From: Trichloromonas sp034006665
GTDB taxonomy: Bacteria; Desulfobacterota; Desulfuromonadia; Desulfuromonadales; Trichloromonadaceae
Assembly (NCBI RefSeq): GCF_034006665.1
Contig: NZ_JAVESI010000016.1
Coordinates: forward strand, 1 to 64,000
DNA length: 64,000 nucleotides
Reading direction: 5' to 3'
The number at the start of each line of letters is the position of its first letter. Position 1 is the stretch's first letter. Position numbers and translations under genes: made by a program. The notes under the pieces were generated by a model, which was not told the origin of the DNA, ran no database searches, and saw nothing but the letters and a program-made list of their open reading frames with translations. Shown piece by piece: positions 50,071-58,827 of this stretch.

Positions 50071-51786
50071 ATGGGACTGAATAATTACTCTAACATCTGG
50101 TGCCTGGACTTTGAGTTCCGGGCACCAGACGGAGAGCGCCCTGCGGTTCGCTGTCTGGTGGCCATTGAATATCATTCTGGGCAGACGATCAGACGCTGGT
50201 GCGATGAATTGGGTGAGACGCCACCGTTCCTGATCGATGAGTCGACCCTGATCGTTGCCTATTACGCCTCGGCTGAAATGGGCTGCTTCTTATCATTGGG
50301 GTGGGATCTGCCGCCAAATCTCCTCGATCTGTATGTCGAGTTCAGGCGGAAGCATAACGGACTTTTTCTCAAGGCCGGATCGGACCTTAACGGTGCGCTT
50401 ATCCAATATGGCCTGAGTGTGATCCCGGATAAGCAGGAGATGCGCGAACTTGCCATGCGCGAAGGAGACGTTTACTCAGAGCAGGAAAAGTCTGACTTGG
50501 TCGCGTACTGTCAGGCTGATGTTGAAGCTCTCATCCACCTCCTTCCCAAGATGGAGGAGAGCATCGACTGGCCTCGGGCCTTAGTGCGCGGCAGCTATAT
50601 GAAGGCCGTCGCGGTCATGGAGTACAATGGGGTGCCGATCGATACCGAAATCCTCGAACGACTCCGTGACCGCTGGAACGATATCCGGCAGGATTTGATT
50701 GCTGAAATCGACCAGGATTACGGCGTGTACGAAGGAAGCGTCTTCAAGGCCGACAGATTTGAACAGTGGCTGACGCAACAAGGGATCGCCTGGCCGCGAC
50801 TTGAATCCGGTAAGCTTGATCTTAAAAGTGATACCTTCCGTGACATCGCAAAAGGTCACCCCGAACTTGAACCACTAAAAGAGCTGCGCTATTCCCTTTC
50901 AGAGCTGCGCCTGAATAAGTTGGCTGTGGGACGGGATGGCCGCAACCGTTGCCTGCTTTCTCCCTTCCGGGCAAAAACCAGCCGCAATCAACCCAGTAAC
51001 AGCAAATTTATTTTCGGTCCTTCGGCCTGGTTGAGAGCGCTGATAAGGCCGGCCGTCGGCTATGGTCTTGCTTATATTGATTGGAGTCAGCAGGAGTTTG
51101 CCATCGCTGCGGTCCTAAGCGGCGACGCGGATATGCAGCAGGCGTATACCTCTGGCGATCCCTATCTGGAATTTGCAAAGCTCGCCGGGGCCGTTCCCCC
51201 AGAGGGAACCAAAGACAGCCATCCTAAGGAGCGCAAGCTTTTTAAGAACTGTATCTTAGGTGTCCAGTACGGCATGGGTCCCGAGTCTCTGGCCCAGCGT
51301 ATCGGGGAGCCGGTGATTAAAGGCCGCGAGCTGATCCAACTCCATAAAGAGATATTTCCCGATTATTGGAAATGGTCACAGGCTGTTGTCGACTATGCCC
51401 TGACCAGCGGAACTCTCTTCTCGACCCTGGGCTGGTCACTATCCATCAATAGTCAAGCAAATCCTCGATCCCTGGCAAACTGGCCCGTCCAGACCAATGG
51501 AGCCGAAATCCTGCGATTGGCGGTGATTCTCATCGTCGAGACTGGGATCGCGGTCTGCTGCCCTGTCCATGACGCGATCCTGATCGAAGCCCCACTGGAG
51601 CGGCTGGACGAAGATATCCGCACGGCCCAGCAGCTGATGCAACAAGCAGGGGAAATGATCCTTGGCGGGTTCAAGCTCCGCACGGACGTCGACCGTGTCT
51701 GTTATCCCGAGCGGTACATCGATGAGCGAGGGGAGAAGATGTGGGAAAAGATGATGAAATTGTTGAGTGCGTTCGACTCCGAATGA
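50071..51786 (+). CDS. Family A DNA polymerase of phage/plasmid type
   Basis: The 571-residue protein has a DEDD-type 3'-5' exonuclease in residues about 1-160 (WCLDFEFRAPDGERP, YCQADVEAL) and a Pol I-type polymerase domain. Motif A is YIDWSQQEFAIAAVLSGD, motif B is RKLFKNCILGVQYGMG and motif C is VHDAILIE. Compared with E. coli Pol I the F762 position is Leu and the HDE of motif C is HDA, though the metal-binding Asp is kept. It lacks a 5' flap nuclease domain, so it is not the housekeeping PolA. It starts at ATG 50071, coupled to the unknown gene before it. Confidence 0.88.
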   Translation: MGLNNYSNIWCLDFEFRAPDGERPAVRCLVAIEYHSGQTIRRWCDELGETPPFLIDESTLIVAYYASAEMGCFLSLGWDLPPNLLDLYVEFRRKHNGLFLKAGSDLNGALIQYGLSVIPDKQEMRELAMREGDVYSEQEKSDLVAYCQADVEALIHLLPKMEESIDWPRALVRGSYMKAVAVMEYNGVPIDTEILERLRDRWNDIRQDLIAEIDQDYGVYEGSVFKADRFEQWLTQQGIAWPRLESGKLDLKSDTFRDIAKGHPELEPLKELRYSLSELRLNKLAVGRDGRNRCLLSPFRAKTSRNQPSNSKFIFGPSAWLRALIRPAVGYGLAYIDWSQQEFAIAAVLSGDADMQQAYTSGDPYLEFAKLAGAVPPEGTKDSHPKERKLFKNCILGVQYGMGPESLAQRIGEPVIKGRELIQLHKEIFPDYWKWSQAVVDYALTSGTLFSTLGWSLSINSQANPRSLANWPVQTNGAEILRLAVILIVETGIAVCCPVHDAILIEAPLERLDEDIRTAQQLMQQAGEMILGGFKLRTDVDRVCYPERYIDERGEKMWEKMMKLLSAFDSE

Positions 51787-51788
51787 CA

Positions 51789-51825
51789 GGGTATGCAGGC
51801 CTGCAATGCCAGGTATGCAGGCCTG
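51789..51825. promoter_or_regulatory. Twin GGTATGCAGGCCTGC operators
   Basis: GGTATGCAGGCCTGC occurs at 51789-51803 and 51811-51825, a 22-bp step of about two helical turns; GCAGGCCTGC inside it is a perfect palindrome. They lie 74 bp ahead of ATG 51899, a good operator position for the small regulator encoded there. Confidence 0.6.
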
Positions 51826-51898
51826 CTTGACCCGGTCCCATTATATGAATAGTTATTAGAGTTAACAATATAAGACAGATGTCTCAGGAGGATTCCCG

Positions 51899-52246
51899 AT
51901 GGGGAAGACGATGATTGTCGATGACATTGAATGTGAACAAGTTGAGTTTGGAACCAGAAAAAGGGAACCCCGACAATTGTATGCCACCATCCCCCTCGAC
52001 TGGATCAAAGATTTACCAGGAGAAAGCAGGAAGGTCAAGCTCATCACAATTCTCTGGTGTTACAGCAGCTTAAAAGGTGGTGGGTGGTTCTCCTGCGGGA
52101 ATAAAGTGTGTGAACGGTATGGGATTTCGCCGAGCCAAAAATCTCGAATTCTGGCATCACTTGAAAAGTCAGGCCATCTCGAACTGAAGCTTAGCCCAGG
52201 GAAAGCCGTTCAAGTGAAACTCACTAAACCATTAGGGTGGAAGTAA
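51899..52246 (+). CDS. Small winged-helix-like regulator
   Basis: The 115-residue protein has a C-terminal part with a winged-helix outline: LITILWCYSSLKGGGWFSCGNKVCERYGISPSQKSRILASLEKSGHLELKLSPGKAVQVKL. Such helices and a beta wing occur in replication-initiator and repressor proteins. AGGAGG lies before the ATG and two GGTATGCAGGCCTGC sites lie upstream, suggesting self-regulation. Specific role not recognised. Confidence 0.55.
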   Translation: MGKTMIVDDIECEQVEFGTRKREPRQLYATIPLDWIKDLPGESRKVKLITILWCYSSLKGGGWFSCGNKVCERYGISPSQKSRILASLEKSGHLELKLSPGKAVQVKLTKPLGWK

Positions 52247-52470
52247 TTTGGCTTATATATAGCGGCGTCATTGGTGCGTTTTTTGGTAAAAGTGAACAGG
52301 ACAATGTGCTCGTCTTAAGACGTACCTTCAGCGCCAGCCTGGGATTTGATTCCACCGACGAATGGATACTTATACCTATCGATGTGAGCGTACCTCCGGA
52401 TGCGTGGAGTGAGCTCATGTCCCGATACTTTGAACTTTTACATGCCTTTATGGCTAAGAGGAGATATCTC

Positions 52471-53625
52471 ATGTCCGTACAGAATTTAACCACCGCGTTT
52501 CTCTCCACCCTGGATTCCTGCCCAGCCGCAGCCGGCCGTATCGAATACTGTGATACCGAGCTGCCGGGCTTCTTTCTGGAGTATCGGACCAAAGGAAAGG
52601 GGACCTATTACTTCCGTTACCGCAATCGCGGCAGCAGAGCTCGCCAGATGCGCTTGGGGAAACTCGGCGAAATCTCTCTTGCAGACGCCCGTGCCAAGGC
52701 GTACCGGCTGCATCAGCAGGTCAGTGCCGGAGAGAATCCGCAGCACCAGGGTTCCGGCGAAATGCCCAGTCTGGCACAGTTTGTCCGGGAACATTACCTG
52801 CCTTACGCCAAAGACCACAAACGCAGCTGGTCCACCGATGAAACCCTGCTGCGCCTGCATCTGCTGCCGGTTTTCGGCGAAAAGCCCCTCGATCAGATCC
52901 AGCGACAGGAGATCGCTACTCTCCATCGGCGCCTGAAACAGCAAGGCTATGCTGCCGGAACCTGCAACCGGATTCTGGTGCTGCTGCGCTTTCTCTTCAA
53001 CTGTGCCCGACGCTGGGATATTTTGCCGGCAACGACCACCAATCCCTGTAGCGGCATTCCCGCCTTTGCCGATCGTGGTGCTCGCGAGCGCTACCTCAGT
53101 GATGCCGAGGTCAAACGGCTGCTGACCCAACTCGACAAAAGCCGCCATCAACAGGTCGCCCGCATCGTCAAACTGTTGCTCTACACCGGGGCTCGCCGCT
53201 CCGAGATCGTCAACGCCCGCTGGGAGTACATCGATCTGGAACAGCAGGTGCTGACCGTTCCTCTGTCCAAGTCCGGCAAGCCCCGGCATATCGCCCTGCC
53301 CGATGCCGCCGTCAAACTGCTGCGCGAGATCCCCCGCCAGGCCGATGTGCCTTGGGTCTTCCACAACCCCAAAACCGGCAAGCCGCTTGTCTCCTTCTAC
53401 TGCGCCTGGAATAGCCTGCGCAAGGCCGCAGCCATTCCCGATGTGCGCCTGCACGATCTGCGTCATTCCTTTGCCAGTTTTCTGGTGCGCTCCGGCCGCT
53501 CCCTCTACGAGGTGCAGAAACTGCTGGGCCACTATGACCCGAAGGTCACCATGCGTTATGCCCATCTCTCCCCCCGTTCCCTGGTGGACGCCGCCAACAT
53601 CGCGGCCCAGATCATCGGCGGGTAG
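52471..53625 (+). CDS. int: Tyrosine recombinase (site-specific integrase 2)
   Basis: The 384-residue integrase has a DUF4102-like N-terminus (LPGFFLEYRTKGKGTYYFRYRNRG), a core-binding domain (LAQFVREHYLPYAKDHKRSW) and a catalytic domain with Arg in YTGARRSEI, HDLRHSFASFLV, LLGH and a nucleophilic Tyr in RYAHLS. It is related throughout to integrase 1 at 43445. ATG 52471 has GAGGAG just upstream; the longer frame to 52237 overlaps the regulator gene and is not needed for the domain. The position at the end of the rightward arm suggests a second, nested element. Confidence 0.92.
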   Translation: MSVQNLTTAFLSTLDSCPAAAGRIEYCDTELPGFFLEYRTKGKGTYYFRYRNRGSRARQMRLGKLGEISLADARAKAYRLHQQVSAGENPQHQGSGEMPSLAQFVREHYLPYAKDHKRSWSTDETLLRLHLLPVFGEKPLDQIQRQEIATLHRRLKQQGYAAGTCNRILVLLRFLFNCARRWDILPATTTNPCSGIPAFADRGARERYLSDAEVKRLLTQLDKSRHQQVARIVKLLLYTGARRSEIVNARWEYIDLEQQVLTVPLSKSGKPRHIALPDAAVKLLREIPRQADVPWVFHNPKTGKPLVSFYCAWNSLRKAAAIPDVRLHDLRHSFASFLVRSGRSLYEVQKLLGHYDPKVTMRYAHLSPRSLVDAANIAAQIIGG

Positions 53626-53737
53626 GGTGGTGACTGCCGCTATCCTGACCCCATCTACGGCAACACCCCTTGCCTGCGGCCTTCTCATCGGGTTCTGTCA
53701 CGGCCGAAGAGAGAGCGGCCCAAGAGATCCTCCGCAG

Positions 53738-53788
53738 GACCAGAGCCCCTGACAAACAACCAGCAAGGCAACGCCGGGGACTCTGGTC
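53738..53788. terminator. Long hairpin between convergent genes
   Basis: GACCAGAGCCCC at 53738-53749 pairs with GGGGACTCTGGTC at 53776-53788, with one bulge. It separates integrase 2 from the leftward CobT-like gene. No T-run is seen on either side. Confidence 0.55.
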
Positions 53789-53836
53789 ATCGGTTCCTCT
53801 GGGTCGAAGGATGCGGGGAGCGGCTGCAGCGCCGTT

Positions 53837-55564
53837 TTAGCCCGTCCGGCCCAAGGCGGGGTTCAGCAGAAATCCCTCCAGCAGACCAAACAGCGCCGCT
53901 GGCAAATCGTCAACCCGGTCAATCACGCAGTGCTTTGGCCAGAGCCGTTTCACCGCGTCGGTCTGCAGACCAATGGCGCCAATCTCAATGCCGTCGCGTT
54001 GCAGCCGCCGTGTCGCGGTACCCGCAGACTCCACATCGTCCGGGTATCCATCGGTGATCAGCAGAAGCAATTTGCGCGGCTGCGGCTGGCCCAACAGTGC
54101 TGCCCGGGCAAGCCACAGGCCCGTCGCGGTCGGGGTGCTGCCTGAGGCCCTGAACGCAAACCACGGCGCCTCAGGTCTCTCCCCGAAATCAGCCAGCAAG
54201 CGCAGACGGTCGTCTTCCCTGCCGGCAAAGACGGCCGAAGCGGCGCTCACCCCCGCCAGGTGGTACAGCGTCCGGTGCAGGGCGAAGGCACTGGCGTTGG
54301 CCACGGCGCTGAGGCTCTCTCCCTGCGGTGTTCGGGTCAACATGCTGCCCGAGCCATCGATCAGCACAAACACAGCGGTGTTGAGCGCGCTGACCTCCTC
54401 CTTCTTCCGAAAAATACGTGGGTCACCCAGGGACAGGCGAACCAGCCGCCGGGTATCCATCCGCCGACCCGACTTTGCCGCACTCTGGGCACGGCGCTGC
54501 TGAGCCTGCAGCAGGGTCAGCAACCTCGACCGCAGGCGCGAACAGACCCGTAAGGCTTGCGCTTCATCCACCGGCTTGACAAAGGGTTCCGGCCCACTGA
54601 CCCGTTCCGCTGCCGGCAGTAGGGGAATCACGGCACAGAGCTTCTGAGGCGTTCGTGCCGAGAGATCATTCAGATCTTGCAACAGCGCGGCGCTGCGATC
54701 CCCGTAGCCACCCGGACGACCACTGCCGCCGACAAGCATCTGCTCCAGCTCTTCAGGGCCTAAAGTCGACCGCTGCAAATGGGCCTCCCCGTCAGAACAC
54801 TGACAATCTGCAGCCTGCTGTCCGCCGGGAGAGGGACTCCCGTCAAGAGTTTTGAAGATGGGCGAGGGCTGGGCCGCCGCTGACGCGCCGGCGAACTCTG
54901 TCTGGGAGACCTCTTTTGCTGCAGACGAAGGCGGTAACTCACCCGCCGCCGTTTCCTGCGGCTTCTCCTGCGCCACCTGCTTGAGGCGCTCAAGAATCCG
55001 CTCGGCCAGCGACCGGGCCTCTTGGGTCGATGTCAGGGCGGCAAAACCCGGCTGCAGCAAAGACTCAAGATCGACCATAAAGGCCTGGCCCAGCTCCTGC
55101 TCCAGCAGGGTGCGGCAGCGATCCTTTAGCGGCGTCACCCCGGGGTAGAGCAGGATTTCTCCATAGCCGTAGGTCAGAACCCAGCCGAGCAGGGCCGTTG
55201 CTTTATCCCTGGGCAGCAGATCGTCTTTGGCAAGATAATGACGGGTTACCGCCTCCAGGTCATAGCGGGTCCCGGGCCGCTCCTTCAAGGTCAAGGCCTC
55301 GACCCGCACATCCTCGATAATGTTGGTCAGTTCACCCACCAGGCCGGCAGGACACTCCCCCCGGGTGTATTTCTTGTGCGCCACCTCGTGAAACACCAGG
55401 CCCGTCATCAGCATCCGGCCAAGGGGCGTGGTCGGCATCCGGGCGATGTTGATGCGGCGGCCATCACTACTGCAGTAGGAAGTCTCACCACTCACGGTGA
55501 GGGTGAGATCGGTATCCTTCCCCAGGGTCCGGGCCAGCCCGGCCAGTTCGGTATCGCGAAGCAT
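53837..55564 (-). CDS. CobT-like protein with metalloprotease-like and VWA domains
   Basis: The 575-residue protein resembles CobT, the VWA subunit of aerobic cobaltochelatase, but sits on the island away from any cobalamin genes. The N-terminal part has HEVAHKKYTRGE (HExxH pattern) near residue 59. A Pro/Ser-rich linker separates it from a C-terminal VWA domain with MIDAS residues in LIDGSGSML and TDGYPDD. CobT-like proteins work with a MoxR/CobS-like AAA+ ATPase, and one is encoded at 58824-59825. AAAGG lies before the ATG. The substrate to be remodelled is unknown. Confidence 0.72.
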   Translation of the reverse strand: MLRDTELAGLARTLGKDTDLTLTVSGETSYCSSDGRRINIARMPTTPLGRMLMTGLVFHEVAHKKYTRGECPAGLVGELTNIIEDVRVEALTLKERPGTRYDLEAVTRHYLAKDDLLPRDKATALLGWVLTYGYGEILLYPGVTPLKDRCRTLLEQELGQAFMVDLESLLQPGFAALTSTQEARSLAERILERLKQVAQEKPQETAAGELPPSSAAKEVSQTEFAGASAAAQPSPIFKTLDGSPSPGGQQAADCQCSDGEAHLQRSTLGPEELEQMLVGGSGRPGGYGDRSAALLQDLNDLSARTPQKLCAVIPLLPAAERVSGPEPFVKPVDEAQALRVCSRLRSRLLTLLQAQQRRAQSAAKSGRRMDTRRLVRLSLGDPRIFRKKEEVSALNTAVFVLIDGSGSMLTRTPQGESLSAVANASAFALHRTLYHLAGVSAASAVFAGREDDRLRLLADFGERPEAPWFAFRASGSTPTATGLWLARAALLGQPQPRKLLLLITDGYPDDVESAGTATRRLQRDGIEIGAIGLQTDAVKRLWPKHCVIDRVDDLPAALFGLLEGFLLNPALGRTG

Positions 55565-55679
55565 AAGCGTATCCTTTCAGGGTAGCGGCGCATCCAGCGC
55601 CAGGATTGAAGGTTGGGGAGTAAGGGAGGTTAAAAACGGTTGCCGGGGCCGGCTGAGCTGCCGAGCCTCATGGCAAGCA

Positions 55680-55735
55680 CAAAAAAAGCCCCGCAACCAG
55701 CAGGCTGCGGTGGCAGCGAACGGGTGCGGGGCTTC
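55680..55735 (-). terminator. Rho-independent terminator on the leftward strand
   Basis: On the minus strand GAAGCCCCGCACCC pairs with GGTTGCGGGGCTT and is followed by TTTTTT. It lies directly after the stop of the AAA/PD-(D/E)XK gene (55802-57379) and before the CobT-like gene. Confidence 0.8.
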
Positions 55736-55801
55736 AGAGGTCGTTTAGGGTCAGAGCAGAGCAGGGCGGGGCGGTCTTAAGCCCTTTGCCGCCTGAGGGT
55801 G

Positions 55802-57379
55802 TTAGGTGCGCGACAAGAACTCCCCGGCGTTCGAGGCCGGTTCCACAGCTTCCCAAGCAAAACCTGTAACATTTCGGCTGGCCGAATCAAAATCAATGCC
55901 GATCAGGAGAATCTTTTTCCCCTCGGCCAAGTATTTTTGCTGGTAGTTGCGCTCCTTGATCTGCGCGAGCGCATCACCACTGCCGTCAACCTTGAACTCC
56001 AGAATGTAGATGACGTCGCTCAAATGGATGGTCAGGTCAATGCGGCCGGTGCTGGTAACATCTTCGGCGACAAGATCGAGGCCCAAGCTGGCCAGATAGG
56101 CGTAGATGACGCTGGCGTAATAACCCTCGTAGCTGCCGATGGTGTTGTTGACGTAGTTGTTGTAGGGAATCGCAGCGAACAGGGAGGTAAGGGTCTGTTT
56201 GAATCTAACAATCTCTTGTTTTTTAAGATCTGTTAAGAGCTGATTCTTGATCGGTAGAACGTTGCTGTTGCCGGTAAGATAGCTGACGACCACATTATTG
56301 AAGGTGATGATAACTTCTCGGTTTGGAAATCCCAAAGAATAAGTCATGCCAAAATCAGTTTGTCTTGCCGCCTTGACAGTCAAGTACCCCGCTTGAAACA
56401 AAATCGGCTCCAGCTGGATGTTATCGATATCATAACTGTCGATCAGCTCCTCACTTACGTCAAGCTTGTCCAGTTGCGGAATATAGTAATTGTTCTGCTG
56501 AATCAGGGTAATCAGGAAGGTCGGCGTGCCGGTGGCAAACCAGTAGTTTTTGAATTGCTGGCCATTGTCAATAAACAGCAGAATGTCAAAGGGGTTGTAA
56601 ACGGGTTCACCGAGAAAATTATAGCCGTTATACCAGCGGCGAACCTCGTCCCGGTCAGCCCCTTCTAGGTGCGCAGCGAAGGTGGTATCCAGATCCCGTT
56701 CGGTGTAACCGCAAATAGTGGCGTAGGTTGGATTCAGGCTGATATCCTTGAGGTTGTTCAGGCCGCTGAAGACCGACATCTTGCTGAACTTGCTCACCCC
56801 GGTGAGCAGCGTGAACCGGATATAGGCATCGCTGCTCTTGATGATCGAATAAAGATCGCGCAACACGTCACGGCCCTGCCGCGCGACCTCGATCTGATCC
56901 AGGTTATCGACAATGAACTTGTCGTATTCATCGACCAGGATGACGACTTTCTGGCCATATTTCTGGTAAGTATTCCAGATCAGCTGTTTGAAGCAGCCCC
57001 CCAGGTTGCGGGAGTTGTCACAGGTGACTCCCAGCCGCTGCTGATTAAAGGTGAGCAGATCGCTGACGTCCTCCTGCATATCCTCTAGACTGCGCGCGAC
57101 TCCGCTGAAGTCCAAAGCGATCACCGGGTAAACCGTATCCCAGTCCCACTTGTCCTCAATAGACAGCCCCTTGAAGAATTCCCGGCGCCCCTCGAACAGA
57201 GCCTGCAGGGTCGAGACCAGCAGGCTCTTGCCAAAGCGGCGCGGCCGGGCAAGAAAGTAGTATTTACCTTCAGTGACCAGCCGATGGAGTAGCGGAGTCT
57301 TATCCACATAGGCATAGCCCTCCGAGCGGATTTCACTGAAGGTCTGAATACCGATGGGCAGTTTTGCCAGTTTCGTCAT
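55802..57379 (-). CDS. AAA-ATPase-like protein with C-terminal PD-(D/E)XK nuclease domain
   Basis: The 525-residue protein matches the AAA-ATPase_like/PDDEXK_9 group. The N-terminal P-loop-like motif is LARPRRFGKSLLVSTL near residue 42, then VILVDEYDKFIVDNL as Walker B near residue 145. The C-terminal nuclease-like domain has GRIDLTIHLSDVIYILEFKVD, the D-(x)n-ExK pattern. Proteins of this group occur in many copies in some genomes; their job is not settled. AGGAG lies ahead of ATG 57379. GC content is lower than its neighbours and it has its own terminator, so it was likely inserted into the CobS-DUF3150-CobT operon. Confidence 0.82.
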   Translation of the reverse strand: MTKLAKLPIGIQTFSEIRSEGYAYVDKTPLLHRLVTEGKYYFLARPRRFGKSLLVSTLQALFEGRREFFKGLSIEDKWDWDTVYPVIALDFSGVARSLEDMQEDVSDLLTFNQQRLGVTCDNSRNLGGCFKQLIWNTYQKYGQKVVILVDEYDKFIVDNLDQIEVARQGRDVLRDLYSIIKSSDAYIRFTLLTGVSKFSKMSVFSGLNNLKDISLNPTYATICGYTERDLDTTFAAHLEGADRDEVRRWYNGYNFLGEPVYNPFDILLFIDNGQQFKNYWFATGTPTFLITLIQQNNYYIPQLDKLDVSEELIDSYDIDNIQLEPILFQAGYLTVKAARQTDFGMTYSLGFPNREVIITFNNVVVSYLTGNSNVLPIKNQLLTDLKKQEIVRFKQTLTSLFAAIPYNNYVNNTIGSYEGYYASVIYAYLASLGLDLVAEDVTSTGRIDLTIHLSDVIYILEFKVDGSGDALAQIKERNYQQKYLAEGKKILLIGIDFDSASRNVTGFAWEAVEPASNAGEFLSRT

Positions 57380-57440
57380 GGATTTTCTCCTGGATTTTCT
57401 TCTGACAGTCCCCGATTGATGGCGCCGCAAAGGTTTTCCT

Positions 57441-58391
57441 CTAAAAATCCCATTGCAAAGCCGTGGCCGGTTGGCGGGGATTTTGCGTCCCAGAGGCAGC
57501 TAGTGTCACCGTACAAGTATTCATTATATCACCGGAGTCGCCAAAGCCCAAGGGATCCTCTTCCTCAATCTGCTGATCCACCGGCAAACCCATCCGCATC
57601 AGTTGGCGGCTGAGCAGGCCCGCCAGCAGATTGAGATCGTTTCCGGCGATGGGACCCGAACTGGGCAGGTGACTGAGGCTCTCGTCGATGCTGTTTATCA
57701 GAGGGGGTATCTGTTGATCCAGAAACGCCAGAGCCGAAAGCTTCTCCCGCATGGCTACAAGTGGCCGCAGAGCCTTGCGGGTGATACTCCCCTTGCCGGC
57801 GTAAGAGGCAGCAAAAGCCGTCCGGGCCATCAGCCGGATTTCATGGCAGAGCTGGCCGTAAAGCCCCTGAGTCTGTTCCTGCAGAGGATCACTCTCCGGC
57901 AGGGCTTGCGACGGTTGAATGGCCACCGGAGTAAAGCCGAACTGCAGCGCCTTGTCCACCGTCGTCACAGAATCGATGGCGGCCCGGATGATCGGTGCCC
58001 ATTGTGGCGGGTTGGCATCAATCCAGGAGTTGACCTGCGCATCATACTGCTGCAGCAGCTGAGACTTGGCCGCTTGAAAATCCGTTTGCAGCGCAATCAG
58101 ACGCTGCTCGACCTCCGCTGCCTTGTCGGTCGGTACTGCGTACCCGCCCAGAAAGCGTACTCCGGTGGCCAGCAGAATCTTCTCCGCCTCGCGTTTCATG
58201 GCCTGAAAGGGCGCGAGCGCCTCGCTGCTAATGATTTTCTTGCTGCCGAGCGAGGCCAGAGTTCCCGGCGGCAGCTGGTGGGTATCGATACCGTTAAGCG
58301 CCAGATCCTCTTCTTTGAGTTTCTTGCGACCCGTCCACAGCCGGATATCGAGGATGAACAGAACAATCTCTTCCAGAACCGTCAGTTTCAT
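57441..58391 (-). CDS. DUF3150 family protein
   Basis: The 316-residue helical protein fits DUF3150: ILDIRLWTGRKKLKEEDL near the start, LPPGTLASLGSKKIISSEALAPFQAMKREAEKILLATGVRFLGGYAVP, then long helices and a variable end. DUF3150 genes recur on mobile elements next to CobS-like AAA+ and CobT-like VWA genes, as here. AAGGAGA lies ahead of ATG 58391. Function unknown; I infer it to be a third component or adaptor of this ATPase-VWA system. Confidence 0.75.
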   Translation of the reverse strand: MKLTVLEEIVLFILDIRLWTGRKKLKEEDLALNGIDTHQLPPGTLASLGSKKIISSEALAPFQAMKREAEKILLATGVRFLGGYAVPTDKAAEVEQRLIALQTDFQAAKSQLLQQYDAQVNSWIDANPPQWAPIIRAAIDSVTTVDKALQFGFTPVAIQPSQALPESDPLQEQTQGLYGQLCHEIRLMARTAFAASYAGKGSITRKALRPLVAMREKLSALAFLDQQIPPLINSIDESLSHLPSSGPIAGNDLNLLAGLLSRQLMRMGLPVDQQIEEEDPLGFGDSGDIMNTCTVTLAASGTQNPRQPATALQWDF

Positions 58392-58446
58392 GGTGATTCT
58401 CCTTTCCAGGTAGCATGAGTGCTCAAGTGCTGAGGGTGGGTGTTGC

Positions 58447-58827
58447 CTAGAAATCCCAGGTAAGGGAGTGCTGGCGCGAGGGTGTGATGTGAATCGGGTC
58501 AGAGTCGGTAACGGCCGTCAGGGGTTGTGCTGCGTCCTCGGCCCTGGCGGTGGCATCTTCAGCCGATCGCCGGGATTGCCAGCCGTCAGGAGCCTGATAG
58601 GTATCCAGGATCCGATAGCCCTTGGTCAGCTTCTGCTTGACCAGATCCCGCAAGTCGCGATGGTTGCCGCGTTCTTGCCGATGCTGGTTCACCTGGCCCG
58701 TCTTGCCCCAGTAACGGTGAAAGGTTCCATCCTGGGTCAGGCAGCCCACCCAGTCCTTGCCGCCAGAGCGTGACGGCGAGCGCAGATGAAAGCCGATCAG
58801 GGTGTCGGGCGGAAGCGGAGGGCTCAT
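58447..58827 (-). CDS. WGR-like small protein
   Basis: The 126-residue protein contains a WGR-like pattern: DWVGCLTQDGTFHRYWGKTGQ near residues 25-45 and KQKLTKGYRILDTYQAPDGW, as in the WGR domain of PARP and MolR-type proteins. The C-terminal 40 residues are low complexity. It overlaps the CobS-like gene by the ATGA junction, so it is coupled to it. Nucleic-acid or protein binding is plausible; no catalytic residues are seen. Confidence 0.5.
   Translation of the reverse strand: MSPPLPPDTLIGFHLRSPSRSGGKDWVGCLTQDGTFHRYWGKTGQVNQHRQERGNHRDLRDLVKQKLTKGYRILDTYQAPDGWQSRRSAEDATARAEDAAQPLTAVTDSDPIHITPSRQHSLTWDF

Noticed and set aside
52237..52470. N-terminal extension of integrase 2
   Set aside because: The extra 78 codons overlap the regulator gene, do not resemble integrases, and a good ribosome site stands before ATG 52471.
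53626..53836. Structural phage genes or conjugation genes in the island
   Set aside because: No capsid, terminase, portal, relaxase or type IV secretion motif was recognised anywhere from 43.4 to 63.3 kb, so a prophage or ICE label is not supported.
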